Assembly: GCA_050084515.1 (NCBI GenBank)
Contig: CM114273.1
Location: forward strand, 19,716,001 to 19,780,000
Direction of reading: 5' to 3'
From: Blasia pusilla
Lineage: Eukaryota; Marchantiophyta; Marchantiopsida; Blasiales
Length of the DNA: 64,000 nt
A program made the translations under genes and the position numbers. The notes under the pieces are model-generated. The model worked only from the letters and a program-made list of their open reading frames with translations, made no database searches and was not told where the DNA came from. Shown one piece after another: positions 33,579 to 45,829 of the stretch (within the stretch, counting starts at the first letter, position 1; the number at the start of each line of letters is the position of its first letter).

Positions 33579-34920
33579 ATTGTTCAGAGTCGTTGTGTCA
33601 TTTTCATGTTAATATGGAGATATCTTTTCATCCAACCATAAGATGGTGATAAAACTTAGCACAAGACTTTGCATTAATTATCTCCGTTACTGGACCCCTG
33701 GTTGAGGGGGGAAGGGTAGAAAAAGAGATGTCATGACGGGGGAGGAGGGCATTAAGTAGGATTGTTTTGAATCCTTGCTGCAATTTCATGTTAGTATGGT
33801 GTTGACTCTTCTTTCAACCATTGGATGGTGATGAAACTTAGCAAAGGACTTCTAATTAAATGCCTCCACAATTTCAACGGTTTAGATCTATCCTCTAGCC
33901 CTCCATGCTAATGCCAAAAATGAAAGTCCTTATTTAGGGTTTACGATTTTGAATTCAATGTGTGAGTGATCATTTGAAGTTTTTTCTTTTTCTTTATGTT
34001 CCTAGGGTTGGGGTGGCTGTCTAGGAAACATTTCTTGTTTTTCCAATCCCTGGTTGAGGGGATAGAGTAGAAAAAGAGATGTCATGCAGATGGATGATGG
34101 CATTGAGTAGAATTGTTTCAAGTCCTTGTTGCAATTTCATGTTATTATAGTGTTTACTCTTCTTCCAACCATTGGATGGTGTTGAAACTTGGCACAGGTC
34201 TTCCCATTAAATTCCTCCACACGCTCAACGGTTCAGATCTGTCCTTTAAGGTTCCATGCTAGTACCAAAAATCAAAGTCCTTATTAGGGATTACGATTTT
34301 TAATTCAATGTTTGAATGGTTATTTGAAGTTTTTTCTTTTTTCCTGTGTTCTTGGGATTGGGATGACTGTCTAGGAAGCGTTTCGTGTTTTTTGGACCCC
34401 TAGTTGAGGGGAGAGGGTAGAAAAAGAGGTGTCATGAAGGGGGAGGAGGGCATTTAGTAAGATTGTTTCTAGTCCTTGTTGCAATTTCATGCAAGTATGG
34501 TGTTGACTCTTCTTTCAACCATTGGATGGTGTTGAAACTTTTCGGAGAACTTTCAATTAAATTCCTCCATAACTTCAACGGTTCAGATCTTTCCCTTAGC
34601 CCTCCATACTAATACAAAAAATGAAAGTCCTTGTTTAGGGTTTACGATTTTTGATTAAATGTATGAATGGTCATTTGAAGTTTTTGTCTTTTGCCCTGTG
34701 TTCCTGGGGTTGGGGTGGCTCTCTCGGAGAATTTTATTGTTTTTTGGACCCCTGGTTGAGGGGGGAGGGTAGAAAAAGAGGTGGCATGAAGGTGGGTGAG
34801 GGCATTGAGTAAGATTGTTTCGAGTCTTTGTTGCAATTTAATGTTAGTATGGTGTTGACTCTTCTTTCAACCATTGGATGGTGATGAAACTTGGCAAAGG
34901 CCTTCTAATTAAATGGTGTT
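33579..34920 (+). repeat. 351-bp tandem repeat, about 3.8 units
   Basis: GGACCCCTGGTTGAGGGG-type words occur at 33,692, 34,044, 34,394 and 34,746 (intervals 352, 350, 352). Each unit also has TTGCAATTTCATG, CAACCATTGGATGGTG and TTTAGGGTTTACGATTTT. The first unit (33,579-33,760) lacks about 170 bp and the last (from about 34,814) is partial. No coding content is seen. Confidence 0.9.
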
Positions 34921-34926
34921 GACTCA

Positions 34927-36297
34927 GATCTTAAGACACCTGGTTTTTGTGGCAAGCCAAGTATTGGCCTCCTCTGCCCTTGATAGACGCCTTGAAGATA
35001 CATGGATTGCCGTTCATCATCCGAGTAACCCAAAGCAGAGCTGTGAATTCAAAGCCCAAAGTCACAAGACATGATCTTAAATGAGACAAAGTCTATTGTG
35101 GGATGTACACCGAAAATGATCATGTGGAACCGTGGTCTCCTCTTGTAGACCAGATTGAACTCGCTGCCCAGGTCCGAACTCCGGGGGGCCTTTGAGCGTC
35201 TCACATAAACATGCCGGTATTCCCCACCCGGCTTGGGGATCTTTGGGCTTTGGTATCGCCTTTGATAGGTGAACTGATACTCCTCACAAGCTTGGGAGGA
35301 CTGAGATATATTGGGCTCAAGGCCGCTAATTATATGTAGAGGTTTGGCAAACAACTGATTTAGGATCTGGGGAGAATGTTTAAGCCCCCAAAACTACAAG
35401 TCTCGACAGGCCTGGTATGTTGGGACGACATGTTCTAAAGCAGTGCTCTTGGGTAGCTTATAATGAATGAACCGCGTGCAAGAAATATAGCAATACTCTT
35501 TGTCGAGTTGCCCATTGTTGTAGTTGGAACCTGTAGTGAGCTTGCAATGTCGTTCCCTGGTTGGTAGGTGTGGATTAGTGTGTCCTGTAATCCATGTGAC
35601 TTGTGGCGGTTGTGCCACAAGTAAGGTGTCCGATGGACTTAGTTGGAGAAATGGAGACCTCTCCTTCTTTTGAAGTGGATTCACGGGCCCTCCTTTGCAG
35701 CTTAATGCCGTGGTATTCACCTTGGCGGTAGTGATGATCTGGGGGTAACAAGCGGGCTCTCTTTGGGCACCCTCCCGAGGCAGCCCCTCCGCACAAATAG
35801 GGACAGCGAGTCCTTGTCGGACTCTCGGGTGGGAGCTTAAACATTCTCCCAGATCCTAAATCATTTGTTTGCCAAACCTCTACATATAATTAGCGGCCTT
35901 GAGCCCAATATATCTCAGTCCTCCCAAGCTTGTGAGGAGTATCAGTTCACCTATCAAAGCGCAAGATACCAAAGCCAAAGCATCCCAAGCTGGGTGGGGA
36001 ATACCGGCATGTTTATGTGAGACGCTCAAAGGCCCCCGGAGTTCGGACCTGGGCAGCGAGTTCAATCTGGTCTACAAGAGGAGACCACGGTTCCACATGA
36101 TCATTTTCGGTGTACGTCCCACAATAGACTTTGTCTCATTTAAGATCATGTGCGCAAATGACTTTGGGCTTTGAATTCTCAGCTCTGCTTTGGGGTTACT
36201 CGGATGATGAACGGCAATCCATGTATCTTCAAGGCGTCTATCAAGGGCAGAGGAGGCCAATACTTGGCTTGCCACAAAAACCAGGTGTCTTAAGATC
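34927..36297. repeat. Large inverted repeat: arms about 460 bp, centre 450 bp
   Basis: The left arm (34,927-35,385) starts GATCTTAAGACACCTGG and ends GAATGTTTAAG. The right arm (35,836-36,297) starts CTTAAACATTCTCC and ends CCAGGTGTCTTAAGATC. The arms agree almost throughout, with few mismatches. The centre (35,386-35,835) is GC-richer and unrecognised. The right arm runs on into the LINE, so the left arm is probably an inverted duplicate of LINE 5' sequence. Confidence 0.9.
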
Positions 36298-36479
36298 CGA
36301 GACGTGCCTACAACTAGAGGGCTATGGTAGTCGAGGGTGGTTCCAGCTTGAAGGAAAGGCCCATCTCCACAAAACCGCTGGTGATCTACACACCTAATAT
36401 CTTTAGTGTTCTCCAAGGGACCAGCGATGAAGAGCCTGCACATGAAGAGGTTCCATGTCGCATAGCAGCCACACCGACG

Positions 36480-38755
36480 CCAAAAGCGTGCCGCCGATCC
36501 CCAACCCACTTAGTGACAGGTCTCCGTTTGGGTACTGGAACTTCGTGGACCGACCCATGCAATGAAGCAGTTGGAGGTTGCTGAAGTTTTGCTGAAAAAT
36601 CAAATACATATATGGGGTCAGGAAACTTGGGAAACCAAGTTAATGGAGATACCCCATGTACCACACTATGCATGGTTTGGAAAGATGTGCAAAGCACCAG
36701 GCGGACAACAACAGAGGTATGAAGGGTGTCGGGTTCTTCATCGAGACTTCATGGTGGGCCAGTGTGAGATCATCAAGACATGGCTCGAGTATGAACACAA
36801 CATATGGGTCAAAGTCCAGCTGAGTGCAACTCGGGATATGTACCTCGGCTGTATTTACATGCCTACAAACAGTGAATCATTTCTTTGTGATAGAGGCGGC
36901 GTTTAATAGTGTGAAAACTGATTGCCTTGGGTTCCAAAAAAGGGAACATAGTCTTGCTGGGATACTTCAACAAAGCTGGGTGGGGCAAGGCACCGATCCC
37001 CAGCAGAGATCGGGATGTTTGGAGATGTGAGAGTGAATGGCAATGGCACACGGTGATCACGATGTTGAGGGAACTTCAACGATGGCACTTAATGATAGGC
37101 ATAAGGTGGGATCCTGGCTTGGACTTGGGTCAACTTCAAGGAGAATGAGAGCTCCATTGTGGACTACATAGCTGTGGATGAGGAACTCTACACACGCAGG
37201 TGGGAAGATCACAAGTGGATGCGATGCAGACATTGGAAGATCAGATCATTCATTGGTCCGACAGAGTTGCAAAGAAAGGCTAAAATGCTCGACCAAACTA
37301 GTGAAGAGGGTGATCAAGAAATGGAGGATAGAGGACTTCCAAGATGAGGGCATCAAGAAGGTGTACATTGGCAAGCTGGAAGAAAATCTCTTGGCATTTG
37401 ACACTTTCATTGAATCTACCGTCAAGACCTTTGGGTTCACAAGAACAACTGTGGACATGGTGCTGGCATGGTGGGAGCGTGGAGTGACAGATGCCGCCGA
37501 TGTGGAGGATTTTGTAAAGATACAACGGGACAAGGCAGATGATGAGGTTGAGTTGGGCAACGCATATAATGATTGGTTCTCCCAGGCTGAGGTGGGAGCA
37601 GCGATCAAAGAACTTGTGAACCACAAAGCAGGCGGTGGTGATGAGCTTGTGAATGAGTTGTTAAAGTATGGCGATGTTGCTATGGCTCGTTCTCTAGTGA
37701 GTCTCTTCAACCTGGTCTGGCGGGCATAAGTCATCCCACAAAGATGGCGGATGGGAGTCGTCGTGAACCTCTTCAAGAAGGGTGAGCGAGAAGACCCTGG
37801 AAACTCTGAGGGTATTACATTCTTGAGTGTAGTCGGGAAGCTCCTTTGCCGTATACTCAACAATAGGATCTCTGTGCACCTGGAGGAGAATTTTGTCATC
37901 AAGGAAGGCTAGGTTGGCTTCCGGCAAGCCCGAGGATGCGTGGACCACATCTTCACCTTCAGTCAGATCATCCAGGGTAGGAAAAAAGAGGGAAAAGTGT
38001 CGTATGCCTTCTTGGACCTCAAGAAGGCATACGACACTGTATGGCATGACAAGCTTTCTTATAGCCTGTGGAAGGCGGGGCTGAGAGGGAAAATGTGGAG
38101 GGTGGTGGAGAAGATGTACGAGAACACAAGGAGTAGAGTTCTGGTGAATGGCCAAAAGAGTGGGACATTCGACATCAAGCAAGGGGTGGCTCAAGGATGC
38201 CCGCTCTCCCCCACCCTCTTCAACATTTTCGTGAATTCCCTATTGGAAGAAATGGAGGATAGTGGACTAGGCATACGGGTGAGCAACAGCTCTATTGTTG
38301 CCCTGATGTTAACTGATGACTTTGGTGGCCTCGAGGAAACAGGATAGAGACTCCAAGAGATGATCTCCCTGACAAAAATATGGTGTGACATGTGGGGCAT
38401 GGAGGCAAATGTACTGAAGTGCGGTGTGATGATTTTCAATCGCAAGGAGGAGGACCAAGACCAACAGTGGTACTGGGGTGACCAAGAGATCCCCCGTGTG
38501 GCTACCTACACCTATATGGGCATAGAATTCTCGGAAGATTGCATGTGGGATGCACACATTAAGAAGACTACTGAGAAAGGCCAAAAGAAGGTGAACGGTC
38601 TGTCCAGATTTCTACAGTGCAGGGACATCACATAAGAAGTAAAGCGCTATGTCATTTTGCATACCATTCGTCCCTCCCTAGAATATGGGGCAGCAGTGTG
38701 GGATGCCAACACCAAACAAAGGGATAGGCTTGAAGCTGTGCAGCTGTAATGTCTA
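36480..38755 (+). pseudogene. LINE (non-LTR retrotransposon) endonuclease and reverse transcriptase
   Basis: The endonuclease part (36,510-37,260) has LLKNQIHIWGQETWE, VQLSATRDMYLGCIYMPTN, VLLGYFN (GDFN expected) and, in another frame, IGRSDHSLV. The RT part has AIKELVNHKAGGGDELVNEL, VNLFKKGEREDPGN, YAFLDLKKAYDTVWHDKL, GVAQGCPLSPTLFNIFVNSL, the active-site box as LMLTDDFGG (YADD expected) and YTYMGIEFSEDCMWDAHIKK. Stops and frameshifts separate these blocks. The end continues at 39,313 after a foreign insert. Confidence 0.92.
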
Positions 38756-39312
38756 AGTGTTCCTTATTTACAGTCAATTGTAGAGTTCGATCCCCAAGAG
38801 GATCATTGTTGGATGAAAAGAGAGTATAAAGTGATGATTATGTTGTAAAAGTGTAATTGATTATGTGATTCAAATGTAGTATTCCAATAACATCTTCCGA
38901 TCCTTTTTAGTACCTATGTTTTCTTCTTCAATTCTCTCGAGTGGAGTTTAAAGTACGCTCAGGAAATTTGTTCTCTCGACATCTCGGAACCTCACAGAGA
39001 CCTCAAGAATAAAGCTGGCTTCTCCTACTTTCGGAACTCAATCCGTCGGGGCAGGTTACTCTCTGTCAAACAGATTTCATACAACTTTATGTTGATTATT
39101 CCATTGATGAGGAAGGTTTTCCTGATTCACTCTTCACTCGGCAGACCCAAAAACAATATTCAGACATAAGCATCGCACATCAGAATGAATGAATGAATGC
39201 TTTACTACTCCATCAAGAATTGGAAGACTTCAAAGTATATACAAGCTCGAGAGGGTACAACTCTCTTGCTCGGACCATTCCTACAACATAAGGACTTCAT
39301 GAGCGAATGATG
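38756..39312. mobile_element. Insert of about 555 bp splitting the LINE
   Basis: LINE coding similarity stops after RDRLEAVQL (about 38,745) and resumes at TSSRTARVGVRSELG (39,315). The sequence between has no coding similarity and contains a short GAATGAATGAATG run near 39,184. No clear terminal repeats or target duplication were found, so its class is open. Confidence 0.6.
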
Positions 39313-39930
39313 TCAACTTCATCACGAACAGCCCGCGTTGGTGTGAGATCAGAACTAGGTGTGGAACCCTTGGAGGATAGACGTGACATCGCCAAGTTGA
39401 AATGGCGGAGGCAGCTGGAGACAATGGACTCCCATCGCTATCCTAAAGAGGTGATTGGGAAAACCTGGACCCAAAGAAGACCCGTAAAATAGGCCAAATC
39501 TTGGATGAAAAAGGTTCAAGAGATTGTGCAGGATCCAAGCTCCAGCAGGCCCTGAATCTGTGGGAGCAAGATGAGAAAGCATTCGTGGATATCATAACCA
39601 AAGCGGTGGGCAAACGCTCGCAGTAACAAACATGGAGGAAGCCATGAAGATGTCCGACCTCTCTCTTTTGACGGTATATCCCGAAAGGCGCAGAACTAAA
39701 GAACTATTTACGGGAACCCTTGCTTGGGAACCCGGCTCAAGTTCAAGTTCGGACGAGGGCAATCCCCTTGAACCATAAGAAAAGCAGGATGGGAACACAA
39801 CTAAACTCTTGCGCCTTTGTGTGACGATGGGGACGAAACCTCTAGTCATTACTTGGTCTCTTGCGCAAAATTCACAACACACGAGCAAGAGCATATCTGA
39901 TATTGCTAAGCTCGTAGCACAGGGCATTGT
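39313..39930 (+). pseudogene. LINE RT C-terminal segment with zinc-knuckle-like end
   Basis: The frame reads RTARVGVRSELGVEPLEDRR, DIAKLKWRRQLETMDSHRYP, a stop, KVQEIVQDPSSS, then after shifts CAFVCDDGDETSSHYLVSCA, a Cys/His pattern common at the end of plant LINE ORF2. It belongs with 36,480-38,755. Confidence 0.8.
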
Positions 39931-40223
39931 TCAACACATTCAGTAGCCTTGATTCATTGCCCAAAGCGCTGACTTTGGTAAGTAATGTCTATTGGGGATC
40001 CCAATCGGAGTAAAGTAGATGGTGTGGTGAAGAGCTTCTTGGTTGACACTTGAAGCTCCGCACAAACACGTTGTTTGGTCAACACTCACATTATATGAGA
40101 GTGTCTCCCTCCTCTCATATGGTACCTTCTTCACATGCTTCTCTCTCTACACCCATCCTGGGTCTCAAGCACCGCCCAACCAGTATGCGGGGTCTATGGT
40201 CGCAAGGCTACGACAGGCACTAC

Positions 40224-40437
<214 letters not shown>

Positions 40438-40439
40438 CT

Positions 40440-41754
40440 TTTTTATGTGTACCTTTGCCTGTCTCTCCAGTGAATTTACCTTCGTCCGCTTTCATTTCTT
40501 GCGAATTTCTCCGGGCTCTCGAGTCCAACATTTTTATGCAGGCCTGTGTAAATTACTCTCTCGTCATTCCTTTCTTGCTTATCTCAGACCGTCTGTTCGT
40601 CACTTACTCCTGTCTTAGTCTCAAGGCCACTATAGTGCCGCCCTGTTATCTCTCGGAGAACAAGAAGGACAAGATCTACACTTCACGAGCTTCCGGTGGC
40701 TCTGTCGCTTGCTCTCCCCCTCTACTCTGTTGGATATATGGTTGTTCCTTATCTCTGCCTACCTCTTCCTTGCTCTCTCAAATGTGTGTACCTTTGTGCG
40801 TGCGCAAGGGTTGAGCGACATTAACAAAGGGCTTTCCCTGCGAAGTCCCTGACTATCTCTCTCCAATGATAGCGCTGAACTTGCATCACTAAACCTAATC
40901 CTCCCAACAACATGGGCGCATGAAATTATTTCCTCAAGATGAAATGCGAACCAGATCAAATCAACGTTTGAGGCTTCAGTTTTGAGTTCTGTGAGCGGTG
41001 TTGTGCAAGTTGATATCCCTCTCGAAAGTGCTATGAGATCTGGGCATTTCTCTCCAAGTAGATTTCATGTTGTTGTCCTTGCCTCTACGGTCCATTGATA
41101 GAAAGTCGTACTTGAGGGGATATTTCATTAAGTACCTCTGATCTGAAGGTTGTGATTTCTCATTTGTACCTATCAGTTGAAGAAGGAGGGGGGAATTCCA
41201 AGTAATCCGAGGTAAGGAAGCGCAAATTCTCACTCATCCTCAATCTCTCTTTCTAAGTCTCTCTCAAGGCTACGACACGAAAATACACACCAAGTAAGAA
41301 ATTTTTCATTGTCATGTTCCCCAACTCCATATGCGCATGATTGCTAGGGGATTGGGAAAGCATAGGCTCCAGTTTAGGATCTAGAGGAGACTCATGCTCA
41401 GAAGTACTCGTTGACTGCATGGCTTTGTAGTTGAGGACAGTGATCAACCTCATACTCTTGTCTAGAGTTGCTTACTTAGTTTATGCTGAATATTCAAAGA
41501 TTTTATAGCACCCTCGTTTCCTTCTATTTTTGAGAAATTTCAAAACTCTCTGAGACTTGAAAGTAGGTTGTTATTCATGGTTGCAGGAGCCACCAGAAAC
41601 CTAAGAGTGACAAAGATGTCCACTCATCTTGTTGTCCGATGTGCATGTACAGAACGGAGTGTCCTCCTAGCCCTAGATATGACTCTAGCTCACTCTGCCT
41701 GTGGTCTCCTGCCAACATTCATAATACACACATAGAGAGCATATGCTGATATTG
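40440..41754. other. Inner CACTA cargo, unrecognised
   Basis: Mixed composition with short open frames only. No motif or gene fragment was recognised on either strand. Confidence 0.5.
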
Positions 41755-42406
41755 CTAAGCTAAGCTAGTAGCAACAGCTAGGATTGCCTTATTTTGGGCA
41801 TCAGCCACTGCTGAAACCAGCCACTCAACTTTCTCCAATAGGTCCCTTGATTGCCAATCAGCTAAGGTGTTGTTGATAATAAGCACTGTCTCTAGCTCCT
41901 GCAAGGTGTTACTTTTGTCTTGCAGCTTTTGATCAAGGATTGAGGTAAGTTTCTTCAAAGAAGAGAGCTCAAGTTCCAAATCTGAACATGTTATCCACAC
42001 AAGAGCAGTTCATTCTTGGTACTTTCAAGAGTAGAGTCCTTGGTTTCCATTTCTTCTTTCTACTTTGCACTAGCTGCTCTTGCTCAGCAAGTCATTGTTT
42101 GATCGCATCTCATTGCTGCACAACTCCTTTCCCTTTCTTCACAGCAAGGCTCAATTTTTCACAAGTACTAGCTGACTTTTGCTCTCAGAGTTCAAGTTCT
42201 ACTTGCAAGGCATCTCTCTGCTCTGTAACATTTGCAATCTCATCTTTGAGCTTTTGCACTTGTTGAAAAAGGCCTTGCACAACATCTTCTTGCTCTTTCA
42301 AAGTGTGATACTTGCTGCTTTGGATTGAGCTAGACTTTACAAAGTTTCTAAATATACACAAGCAATGTAGATGTTGTCTCATACACACAGTAAGAGTCAT
42401 AGTCAA
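41755..42406 (-). pseudogene. Captured fragment of a TNO1-like long coiled-coil gene
   Basis: Minus-strand reading gives VQKLKDEIANVTEQRDALQV, a TGA, EQKSASTCEKLSLAVKKGKG, VVQQ, a TGA, DAIKQ, a TGA, LAEQEQLVQS; further down, DLELELSSLKKLTSILDQKL and LLEKVEWLVSAV. KLSLAVKKGKGVVQQ-DAIKQ is the signature of plant TGN-localized SYP41-interacting protein (TNO1) and related coiled-coil proteins. The stops look like CGA/CAA to TGA/TAA changes, typical of decay of methylated cytosines. It lies inside the inner CACTA element, so it is transposon cargo, not a working gene. Confidence 0.72.
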
Positions 42407-42618
42407 TAGTGCTACTGTCCAAGATCATAATATTTCGCCACACTCCCTACCCTGCCAAACCCTTGTTTGGAGACTATATACCCGCATTTGTTCCAGAAAT
42501 CTATTGCATTCAAAACAGATTAGCAATAGCTACTAACTCGAAAGTTGTTGCCTCAACTTTATCATGCTAGAGTCACATTGCCTCAACACAGATTTTGTAC
42601 TTCTTATCAAACATGATG

Positions 42619-42876
42619 CTATCTGAGATGATACTTCTCAGCATTTGAGTTGAGGTGGGTTGCGGATTTTTCATGGTCATTGAGTGCAACAGCAGATCGC
42701 TTTGTAGCTCCTCTGCTTCGATCAGAAGGTCTGATCGAGGGGATCCTCATACTGAACTTGGATTTGCTTTGCTTGGCATTGGATGAGGAGAAGAGTTGGG
42801 TCATTTGGATGCTCGCCCTTGAGTGAGCCACGAGGAGGAGAATGAATGCATTGAAGAGGAAGGCCAGATGTCCCAT
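42619..42876 (-). CDS. Small ORF (85 aa) with a signal-peptide-like start, unrecognised
   Basis: A true ATG at 42,874-42,876 opens MGHLAFLFNAFILLLVAHSR, a short start, a hydrophobic core and a small-residue end, as in a signal peptide. A basic, Ser-rich tail follows (KSKFSMRIPSIRPSDRSRGA). It is inside CACTA cargo. It may be a captured small secreted protein gene or chance; no family is recognised. Confidence 0.3.
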   Translation of the reverse strand: MGHLAFLFNAFILLLVAHSRASIQMTQLFSSSNAKQSKSKFSMRIPSIRPSDRSRGATKRSAVALNDHEKSATHLNSNAEKYHLR

Positions 42877-42959
42877 GAGCAGAGAACATCACCAAAGCGC
42901 CTCAGTCATCTTTGTTTTTAAGGACTAAGTCTCCAAAATATTCAGCAATGCAGAGTGGT

Positions 42960-43570
42960 AGAAGGAACGGATTGGGAAATACGGCACACCTCATGATGAG
43001 TATCTTCAGGTCTTGGAACTCTGGCTGCCCCCGTCGCCCACATATTGCGGATTTAACTATCATGTGCATAGAGTCAGGTACATGGAGAGAGATCACAAGA
43101 CCTGGTGGATCATGACCAGAGAGGGATGTCAATCACAAGAACTCGGAAAAAATCTTGCCGCCATTAATTCCCATATGCATACCAAAGCACTTTGTAGAAT
43201 ATGACCGTTAGAATGTGGGGGGCCTGTGATCATAGACTGGTACAAGAATTTGGAAACATTAGAGACTTGGGTGGCGGAACCCAATGAAGTTCACTTTTTT
43301 GGGGGTTAAGATCGATGACATAAACAAAGATCTTGTCATCCAAGAAGCTCAGAATAATAAAGAAACTGGTCACGTATCCTAGACATGCTCAAGAATGATT
43401 GAATCGAGGATGACGGATTGGCATTATCTTGTTTTTGACAAGAAGTTTTGCATTCATTGGTCCCTACAAGAATTGGTGACAAAATTTCAGCACACATTCA
43501 GTGAGGGTACTAGCCACTTGCTCATGTCTCCAAGTGTTTGCTCATGTGGTTTTAAGAGGACACTGGTTTT
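42960..43570 (+). other. Open, protein-like but unrecognised stretch in CACTA cargo
   Basis: Two frames in succession (about 42,980-43,200 and 43,200-43,577) are fairly long and have ordinary amino-acid content (PTYCGFNYHVHRVRYMERDH; SRMTDWHYLVFDKKFCIHWS). They may be further captured exons. No homologue is recognised. Confidence 0.25.
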
Positions 43571-43734
43571 TGTATAGTGTATGAGGCGAAATAATTCAGA
43601 TGCTTGTCTTTTCATACACTCCCATGATCAGAAAGATTGTGGATGTACATTCACTCTTTTCGTTGCCTCTGAAGTTTCTGCCCAAAGTCACTGACGTTAC
43701 TGTCAGTTTAACACAAGTCTTGATGTTTGTCATT

Positions 43735-44220
43735 TCAGAAGCTAAAGAGAAAATTGTCGCTCATTTGGCGAACTTTGCCTACGATCCCATGAACTATGAG
43801 TACTTTCGGAAGGTATGACACTCTTATTCTCTTATGCAGAGTTTTATCTCGTTATTGTATCCTGTAAATCACGCTCCTTTCCATGGATGAACATTCATGG
43901 ATTTTCCATGCTCACATGGTACTGCCCTGTTGAGTTTCATGAGTCTATCCTACCTACATCAAAGAATGTGATCAAACATGGCATAGTTATTATATGTCTT
44001 TGCTGTTTTATTATCCCATGTTACTGCCCTTGCTGCCATTTGTGAATCTGATCCTACAGAGGTGCTTGTTTGCCACAATGCTCTCTTTGATGTATTGTTT
44101 GTTGTCCATGAATTTTTTAGCTTCATGCGATGGACCTCTTTCTTGACTGCTTATCGGAGCCTAGTGAGAAATTAGTGGAATTTGCTGAAGGTGGAATCTC
44201 CAACTGCTGTCTTGGTGAAT
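43735..44220 (+). pseudogene. Captured fragment of an ARMC7-like armadillo gene, intron retained
   Basis: The first exon part reads EAKEKIVAHLANFAYDPMNY, EYFRK and ends at AAG before GTATGA (43,813). The second begins after TTTTTTAG (44,120): LHAMDLFLDCLSEPSEKLVE, FAEGGISNCCLGE, then a stop at 44,221. AHLANFAYDP-NY and LDCLSE-EKLVEF-GGI-N-C are diagnostic of Armadillo repeat-containing protein 7. The retained 308-bp intron means the capture happened at DNA level, not through RNA. Only one to two repeats are present. Confidence 0.82.
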
Positions 44221-44224
44221 GAAG

Positions 44225-45800
44225 ACTACCGACTTATTTTGATCTATCAGTGATTGGGTTTGATGTCCACCTTTGTGACCATCATCAGATTCCCCATCTT
44301 ATTAATACTTGAGACCTTATCGTTAGTAAGAGTGCTTTCATCTTCAAACGAATTCTGTTCACTGACATGAAGAGTTATGTATGTGTGCAAATACGGAAAA
44401 TGCTACGGTGTTTGTAAGCAAGGGGGGGATAGCTCTGCTTATCTCCTGTCTGTCAAGCCCTATGGAGAATACGGTATGAATAAGAATTTCGGATCTTAGG
44501 AATCTCCAAGCCATCATAGCCAAGAGAGCAATCTTCTCCTAGTGCAGCCACATTGGAGTGCTTATGTAAAAAGAAATCATTTTGGGACGTTGGACAGAAA
44601 GGGCTACAATTCTATTTTTGTTTTCCATAGTGACAGTCATAAGACTCACACCGTCTGTATTATGCCGCTGGGTTTGAGGAATGTTAGAATTTGAGCTGTT
44701 GCCGATGTTTTTTTGCAGGTGCTCTCCTCAATCGCAAGTTAATACTACATGAGCACTCCTTCTACTAGCAAAGGTGAGGTAATAATGTATTTGCATGGTT
44801 GCGATTGCTTGCCGGATGTTTGGTTTTATGATTGTAGAATCAGTTTTGGCCTTGGTGTTCTAGACTCTTCGAGTCCCCCATTTTTGTACTTCCGATGAGT
44901 TCCCCCATCTTTTGATTACTCCTTGTCAAATCATGACTTTGAGAAGAATGTGCCAGTGGGAGTAGTCTACTTATCTCCATATAACTGGAATGGAAAGATT
45001 TTTCTGCAACAATTATGTAGAATGCTACTCATCTAGGGAGTTCTCATGCTTAATGATCAATTTGTGAGTGCATCAGTGAGTAGTACTGGAATTATAATTG
45101 CATTTCACTAGTAGTAGTCCTTTCTCCTTAGCCAGGGTGCAGTAGGGAAAGCTTTAGAGATGTATGTGTTGAAGTATATCAATTCATGATTAGATTCAAA
45201 ATACATGTGTTACTTTGTGATGATTGAAACCAGGTGAGTGAAGGCAAGCACAGAGAATAGGGAGTGAGTTGCTCCTGAACTTGTAGGAACTGGAGAGCTT
45301 CAGTTTCTCCGCCAGTGATGTAGACCTTTGATCCCATCGACCATGATCCGCGAGTATGATGTGGTATGGTAAACGTATTGTGCCATGGCGGTTAAGTTGG
45401 GAGTTCCACTCCATCTCGTGTGACGAGAAGATCATATCTAGGGGATTGTATCTTGAGATAAATGTTATCTGTCAATCTTCAACTTCATCCCCCTCAATAG
45501 TAGATCTTGGGATATGATTTGTAATCAGTAGTGATTGGAACCATTTTAGATGATGGTAGTATGCTATGCATCACTTGAAATCGTGTTAATTCTGATGTAA
45601 GATCTTACTTTTAAGACACTCATATTCTCTTCTTTTTGCATTTCATCCCCTTGTAGTTGAGTTGCCATGTTGTTGGTTGTGTGCCTTTATTCCAAATTGT
45701 ATAATATGCTTAGGTGTATGTTTTATTCATGCAATTCAAAATAGAAATGGACATAAGGATTTCAGTAATTTAGATCTAATTACAAGTGAAAGATCTTTCA
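44225..45800. other. Inner CACTA cargo, unrecognised
   Basis: AT-rich with several sequences that look like exon borders (for example TTTTTTTGCAG near 44,718). One frame near 44,950 reads NVPVGVVYLSPYNWNGKIFL. Possibly more of the captured genes; nothing is identified. Confidence 0.4.
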
Positions 45801-45829
45801 AAAGGCATTAATAAATTCATCAAAAACTC

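Noticed and set aside
36072-36509. 145-codon minus-strand frame across the right arm of the large inverted repeat
   Set aside because: Opposite to the LINE and mirrored in the other arm; no motif recognised.
43735-44220. Working ARMC7 gene
   Set aside because: Only a small internal part is present, with a stop straight after it, inside a transposon with defined ends.
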